From Flavobacterium notoginsengisoli (GTDB lineage Bacteria > Bacteroidota > Bacteroidia > Flavobacteriales > Flavobacteriaceae): DNA of 64,000 nt. The position numbers and the translations under genes are program-made. The stretch covers positions 434,001 through 498,000 of the forward strand of contig NZ_JACHLB010000004.1 in the NCBI RefSeq assembly GCF_014207905.1, in the 5' to 3' direction. Below the pieces are notes generated by a model, which was given only the letters and a program-made list of their open reading frames with translations, had not been told where the DNA came from and did no database searches. Shown here in pieces: positions 63,956-64,000 of the stretch. How positions within the stretch are numbered: the stretch's first letter is position 1; each line of letters begins with the position of its first letter.

Positions 63956-64000
63956 TATTTGCAAAAAATATATTTAGAAAATAGCTGTCATTTTATTTGG

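Overview
The window is an AT-rich chromosomal segment of a gliding Bacteroidota, almost certainly Flavobacterium or a close relative. The evidence is a T9SS-type giant adhesin with PorP/SprF and OmpA partners, an RprXY-like two-component pair, a subclass B1 metallo-beta-lactamase of the IND/JOHN type, FabV, DUF4835 and BT_3928-type proteins, A-rich start regions without strong Shine-Dalgarno sequences, and several matches to the Bacteroidota promoter (TTTG, 17-23 bases, TAnnTTTG). No tRNA, rRNA, CRISPR array, insertion sequence or prophage gene was seen. Most of the window is a core-genome backbone.

Layout. 1-2.1 kb: the 3' end of an unknown gene, a structured intergenic element, miaA and an acyl-ACP thioesterase. 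2.1-4.8 kb (minus): an RNA/ribosome repair operon of RtcB ligase, release-factor homologue PrfH and an overlapping TPR protein. 4.9-5.1 kb: a possible small transcription unit with a 27-codon ORF. 5.3-9.3 kb (minus): response regulator, histidine kinase, coaE and a glycosyltransferase. 9.4-17.7 kb (minus): fabV, a TPR protein, recN, DUF4835, coaBC, rpoZ-like, bamD, dapA and a DUF6913-like gene. 17.7-19.5 kb (plus): a 5'-nucleotidase split into two genes with the C-terminal domain first. 19.4-22.1 kb (minus): a YhhN-like membrane protein and ligA.

22.4-34.3 kb (minus): an operon of a ~3000-residue T9SS type B surface protein, PorP/SprF and an OmpA/PD40 protein, preceded by about 1.2 kb of AT-rich DNA. 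35.5-37.3 kb (minus): a DUF6495-like gene and rpsF-rpsR-rplI. 37.4-43.7 kb: a LytTR regulator (plus), converging on nadC-brkB-DUF2147-bla-priA (minus). 43.9-49.6 kb (plus): AlkD-like protein, pirin-OsmC-GNAT, secreted adenosine deaminase, monooxygenase-like protein and rlmH, separated by inverted repeats. 49.7-51.9 kb (minus): a lipoprotein, a YwqK/MORN protein and folP. 52.1-64 kb (plus): DUF1599, BT_3928/DoxX, a membrane protein, a TlpA-like thioredoxin, tpiA, prmA, clpS, a sterol-desaturase-family protein, a lysoplasmalogenase, four small envelope proteins, kdsA and an outer-membrane protein with a TTG start.

The most interesting signals are two copies of one large structured intergenic element (45-185 minus, 61996-62137 plus), the TPR gene coupled to the RtcB-PrfH module, the repeat architecture of the giant adhesin (five copies of a ~155-residue domain and nine ~80-residue units), a promoter whose -7 box lies in the loop of a terminator (57962-58015), a palindrome in the spacer of the bamD promoter, and three small-ORF or small-transcript candidates (near 4.95-5.1, 22.23-22.35 and 34.44-34.58 kb). 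No clear-cut new defence or biosynthetic system was found. All function calls come from reading motifs and from family knowledge; no searches were run.
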